From contig CAZSXA010000083.1 in assembly GCA_964611195.1 (NCBI GenBank), forward strand, positions 1-9,712: a DNA stretch of 9,712 nt, in the 5' to 3' direction. The stretch is from JADLGL01 sp964611195 (GTDB taxonomy: Bacteria; Pseudomonadota; Alphaproteobacteria; Rhizobiales; Kaistiaceae). The translations under genes were made by a program, and so were the position numbers. Within the stretch, counting starts at the first letter, position 1. Each line of letters opens with the position of its first letter. Positions 7,433 through 9,712 of the stretch are shown here, piece by piece. Under the pieces are notes generated by a model that saw only the letters and a program-made list of their open reading frames with translations, had not been told where the DNA came from and did not search any database.

Positions 7433-8290
7433 TCAACGACCCGTGTCGGGGGACCCATCGTCATCGGGTCCGCGCGCACGCAGTCCGAGCCGCTCTCTCA
7501 GCCAGAAGCCGGCACGGGTCATCGCCGCTTCGAGGCGCTCCGCCGACAGCGCCTTGATCGGCCGAATGAAGAGGAAGTGGTGGAGAATGACGATGACGAG
7601 CAGCGTCAGCGTCCACGACAGCATCACGTCGGAGAGGAAGTGGCCGCCGAAGGCGATGCGGTTGACCGAGAAGATGATCGCCAGCACGAGCGTCACGATC
7701 GCCACCCGATTGCGCCAGGCGAGCGGTGCCACCAGGGCCAGCGCCATCAGCCAGATCGCGGTCGAGGCCTCGCCGGAGACGAACGAGCAATTGGTGTCGC
7801 AGAGGTCGGTGATCCGCCACACTTCGACAAAGGGCAGGTCGCCGCCGAACGCTTCAATATGGACCGGGCGCGGACGGCCCCAGGTGCCCTTGAGGATGCC
7901 GTTGACGATCAGAGCCGGGCCGATCAGCAGGGACGAGATCAGGAACAGCGAGGTCCGCGGCGCGATGAGGCTGGCGCGTTCCGGGAGGATCAGCTTGACG
8001 ATCAGCGACAGCGCGATGACGGCAACGATCGCCCAGAGGATCGTCTCGGCCAGCGAGCGCAGCCAGACGAAGGCGGGCACGCGGGTCGCGGGGAAACCGA
8101 TCTCCGGGTCGTAGAACTGGCGGCTGAACCAGACGTCGAGATTGGGGAAGACGATGAAGAACAGCGACAGCGCCAGCGTCACCAGGAGGAGCGTGCGCAC
8201 CGGCCCGAACTGCCAGCGCACCCAGCGCTGCCAGGTCGTCGGCTCCGGCGGTTCGGCTCGCGTGACCTGCTGATCGGTCCCTTCGTTCAT
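7433..8290 (-). CDS. PAP2-family membrane phosphatase (lipid/undecaprenyl phosphate type)
   Basis: A 285-residue integral membrane phosphatase of the PAP2/PgpB/LpxE superfamily. About six hydrophobic segments are seen (31-49, 82-101, 114-131, 176-192, 195-210, 223-242), with hydrophilic ends. The three catalytic motifs are in order: KGTWGRPRP (134-142) is the Kx6RP motif, FVSGEAS (170-176) stands where PSGH is usual, and RIAFGGHFLSD (211-221) gives R-x5-H-x3-D with His217 as nucleophile and Asp221. The middle motif has Glu174 in place of His. Likely substrates are polyprenyl diphosphates, phosphatidic acid-type lipids or lipid A phosphates; the sequence does not decide. The ATG at 8290 has no Shine-Dalgarno, and a candidate promoter ends only about eight bases before it, so the message may be leaderless. 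It is the first gene of a unit with the DD-carboxypeptidase and is divergent from the LysE-type gene. Confidence 0.87.
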   Translation of the reverse strand: MNEGTDQQVTRAEPPEPTTWQRWVRWQFGPVRTLLLVTLALSLFFIVFPNLDVWFSRQFYDPEIGFPATRVPAFVWLRSLAETILWAIVAVIALSLIVKLILPERASLIAPRTSLFLISSLLIGPALIVNGILKGTWGRPRPVHIEAFGGDLPFVEVWRITDLCDTNCSFVSGEASTAIWLMALALVAPLAWRNRVAIVTLVLAIIFSVNRIAFGGHFLSDVMLSWTLTLLVIVILHHFLFIRPIKALSAERLEAAMTRAGFWLRERLGLRARGPDDDGSPDTGR

Positions 8291-8297
8291 CGCGGCG

Positions 8298-8325
8298 GGA
8301 TAGGACGCACACGCGCGCTTGTCAC
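8298..8325 (-). promoter_or_regulatory. Candidate promoter of the PAP2-carboxypeptidase unit
   Basis: On the minus strand, GTGACA (8325-8320) and CTATCC (8303-8298) are separated by 16 bases, a good -35 and a fair -10 for an alphaproteobacterial housekeeping promoter. A start about seven bases downstream would fall next to the phosphatase ATG, giving an almost leaderless transcript. Confidence 0.4.
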
Positions 8326-8333
8326 GTCCGGCT

Positions 8334-8363
8334 TTGGCGGAAGCGCAGACGATCGGCTATAGC
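8334..8363 (+). promoter_or_regulatory. Candidate promoter of the LysE-family gene
   Basis: TTGGCG (8334-8339) and TATAGC (8358-8363) are separated by 18 bases; taken as GCTATA (8356-8361) the spacing is 16. The GGCTATAGC core resembles the alphaproteobacterial -10. It lies about 45 bases before the chosen ATG, which argues against the longer reading frame beginning at 8319, since that start would be upstream of this promoter. Confidence 0.45.
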
Positions 8364-8395
8364 GGGCGCGGGGACCGCCCCGTCCGCGGTGCTCC

Positions 8396-8399
8396 GGAG
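8396..8399 (+). promoter_or_regulatory. Ribosome-binding site deciding the LysE-family start
   Basis: GGAG nine bases before the ATG at 8409. The alternative in-frame start at 8319 has no such signal. Confidence 0.6.
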
Positions 8400-8408
8400 T
8401 TTCTGGGA

Positions 8409-9053
8409 ATGCTCGGCCTCAGCCTCGAACCGCTGGCCCTTTCGGCCTATCTCGCCACTGTCGTCGTGCTAACGCTGACGCCCGGCCCGGACATGGTGCT
8501 CTATCTCGGCAAGGCGATCGCGCAATCGCGGAAGGCCGGCCTCGTCGCCTTTTCCGGCGCGATCACGGGGCTACTCGTCCACACCACGCTGGCGGCGCTG
8601 GGCCTCTCGGCGATCCTCGCCGCTTCGGCAACGGCCTTCACGATCCTCAAGATCGTCGGCGCGGCCTATCTCCTCTACCTTGCCTATGACGCGATCCGGA
8701 ACGGCTCATCCTTCGCGCTGGCGCCCGGCGCCGGCGAGACGGAGAGCGCGCGATCGGTCTACGCCAAGGGCCTGCTGGTCAATCTTCTCAACCCGAAGAT
8801 CGTCATCTTCTTCCTGACGCTGCTGCCGCAATTCGTCAGCGCCGACGATCCCAATGCGGCGGCGACGCTCGTCGTTCTCGGCGTCGGCTTCATCGTCATC
8901 GCGGCGCCGATCTGTGTGGCGCAGATCTTCGCGGCCGGCTGGATTGCTGCGTTTCTCCGCCGCTCGCCCTGGGCGATGCGAGCGGTGGACTATACCTTCG
9001 CCGGCGTCATGGGGTTCTTCGCGGTACGGCTTGCGTTCGCGCAGGCGAAATAG
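8409..9053 (+). CDS. LysE/RhtB-family amino-acid or metabolite exporter
   Basis: A 214-residue inner-membrane exporter of the LysE/RhtB superfamily, the usual length for these proteins. The hallmark N-terminal segment TLTPGPDMVLYLGKAIAQSRKAG occupies 22-44, followed by FSGAITG (48-54). The KIVGAAYLLYLAYDAIR helix is at 81-97, and the family's central motif GLLVNLLNPKIVIFFLTLLPQFV is at 121-143. About six hydrophobic segments are visible. Members export amino acids such as lysine, threonine or homoserine lactone, or related compounds; no substrate can be assigned here. The start at 8409 is preferred over the longer frame from 8319 because of the GGAG at 8396-8399 and because the extra 30 residues are hydrophilic and not family-like. 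No LysG/ArgP-type regulator lies next to it. The following gene begins 12 bases after its stop and is probably cotranscribed. Confidence 0.9.
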   Translation: MLGLSLEPLALSAYLATVVVLTLTPGPDMVLYLGKAIAQSRKAGLVAFSGAITGLLVHTTLAALGLSAILAASATAFTILKIVGAAYLLYLAYDAIRNGSSFALAPGAGETESARSVYAKGLLVNLLNPKIVIFFLTLLPQFVSADDPNAAATLVVLGVGFIVIAAPICVAQIFAAGWIAAFLRRSPWAMRAVDYTFAGVMGFFAVRLAFAQAK

Positions 9054-9065
9054 CGGCGCCGTCTG

Positions 9066-9653
9066 ATGGACAAGATGCTCTTCGCCGCGCTGGCGGTAGC
9101 GCTCACCATCGCGGCGTTCTGGCCCTACATCGTCGCGATCCGCTCCGGCCGGGCGCGCCCGCATGTGTTCTCCTGGATCATCTGGGGCTCGACCACGTTC
9201 CTTGTGTTCCTGGCGCAGCTCGCCGGCGGTGGCGGTATCGGCGCCTGGCCGATCGGCTTCTCAGGGCTCGTCACGATCTACATCGCCTGGCTCGCCTACT
9301 CGAAGCGCGGCGCAGTCAGGATCACCCGGACGGACTGGCTGTTCTTCGGCGGCGCGATGGTCTCGCTGCCCGTCTGGCTCGTGACCTCCGATCCGCTGTG
9401 GGCGGTGGTGATCCTTACGGCGGTCGATACGCTTGGCTTCGGGCCGACCTTCCGCAAGACATTTGCCGATCCACATGGCGAGCCGATGTGGCTCTTCATC
9501 ATCATGGGACTTCGCAACATCGTCGCGATCGCCGCGCTCGAAGCCTACAATCTCACGACCGTGCTGTTCCCCGGCGCGATTGCGCTGTGGTACGTCCTGT
9601 TCATTGCGATGATGCTGTGGCGGCGCCGGGTGGGCGCGGCGGGAGCGGGATAG
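9066..9653 (+). CDS. Membrane protein with PQ-loop/SWEET-like internal repeat, function unknown
   Basis: A 195-residue hydrophobic protein with about six or seven membrane segments (4-22, 34-53, 62-77, 91-106, 110-124, 141-160, 165-185) that I cannot assign to a named family with certainty. Two halves look related. Residues 19-42 (WPYIVAIRSG, then RPHVFSWIIW) and 126-149 (GPTFRKTFAD, then EPMWLFIIMGL) each have a helix-end Pro, a basic amphipathic loop, a second Pro 12-13 residues later and an aromatic helix. That is the arrangement of PQ-loop/SWEET/SemiSWEET transporters, in which two triple-helix bundles form one carrier. A small-molecule transport role is therefore plausible but inferred. 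The start ATG 9066 has no clear ribosome-binding site and may depend on coupling to the upstream exporter; ATG 9075 is an alternative. It ends in a short Arg/Gly/Ala tail. Confidence 0.72.
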   Translation: MDKMLFAALAVALTIAAFWPYIVAIRSGRARPHVFSWIIWGSTTFLVFLAQLAGGGGIGAWPIGFSGLVTIYIAWLAYSKRGAVRITRTDWLFFGGAMVSLPVWLVTSDPLWAVVILTAVDTLGFGPTFRKTFADPHGEPMWLFIIMGLRNIVAIAALEAYNLTTVLFPGAIALWYVLFIAMMLWRRRVGAAGAG

Positions 9654-9680
9654 GTTGGACCTCGCCCCAAGTGCTCCGTT

Positions 9681-9712
9681 CGTCGTTCCGGGCGACCCCG
9701 GACGTGATCCGG
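9681..9712. repeat. Palindromic REP-like intergenic sequence, cut by the window edge
   Basis: TCCGGG (9687-9692) and CCCGGA (9697-9702) form a perfect six-base stem with a four-base loop. The second arm can instead pair with what follows: CCGGA (9698-9702) with TCCGG (9708-9712). The string CGTCGTTCCGGGC...CCGGACGTGATCCGG is in the style of the dispersed palindromes common between genes in Rhizobiales genomes. It may also act as a transcript end for the two upstream genes, although no T tract is visible before the edge. Confidence 0.45.

Noticed and set aside
7348..7479. Longer N-terminus for the DD-carboxypeptidase
   Set aside because: It would put 44 hydrophilic residues before the signal peptide and overlap the phosphatase gene by 47 bases.
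7370..8362. A 330-codon plus-strand frame opposite the PAP2 gene
   Set aside because: Its charged low-complexity translation is the complement of membrane helices; the PAP2 motifs on the other strand are decisive.
8319..8408. Longer N-terminus for the LysE-family protein
   Set aside because: It lacks a ribosome-binding site, adds non-family hydrophilic residues, and would start upstream of the candidate promoter.

Overview
The window is gene-dense, G+C-rich DNA with the codon use, gene families and promoter style of an alphaproteobacterium, most likely of the Rhizobiales/Hyphomicrobiales type. That placement is an inference from gene content; no marker gene is present. Nine protein-coding genes fill almost the whole window. 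There are no RNA genes, CRISPR arrays, insertion sequences or phage genes, and no gene-free stretch longer than about 150 bases.

Left part, plus strand (1-2550): the end of an osmoprotectant (glycine betaine/proline/choline-type) ABC importer. It consists of a ProW/OpuAB-like permease that probably begins upstream of the window, a ProV/OpuAA-like ATPase with two C-terminal CBS domains, and a small CAP-domain lipoprotein. The three are head-to-tail with touching or overlapping ends. The substrate-binding protein is not in view.

Middle part, minus strand (2547-6079): a tight three-gene operon, read right to left, of a Wzx-like oligosaccharide flippase, a BioF2/CelD-type GNAT-fold acetyltransferase, and a JmjC/cupin-like Fe(II)/2-oxoglutarate dioxygenase resembling human FIH around its metal site. 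The flippase and acetyltransferase are separated by one base, and the acetyltransferase and dioxygenase overlap by 20 bases. Together they look like an envelope glycan or lipid-linked intermediate modification module whose substrate is unknown. This is the part most likely to hold undescribed biology. Its last gene and the CAP gene converge on one shared CTAG that carries both stop codons.

Right-middle part, minus strand (6232-8290): a PAP2-family membrane phosphatase followed by a periplasmic D-alanyl-D-alanine carboxypeptidase (peptidase S11). Both fit recycling of undecaprenyl carrier or lipid phosphates and peptidoglycan trimming, so the minus-strand block 8290-2547 as a whole has an envelope theme.

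Right part, plus strand (8409-9653): a LysE/RhtB-family exporter and a small membrane protein with an apparent internal duplication resembling PQ-loop/SWEET architecture, transcribed divergently from the phosphatase out of a 118-base intergenic region with candidate promoters in both directions. The window ends in a palindromic, REP-like intergenic sequence.
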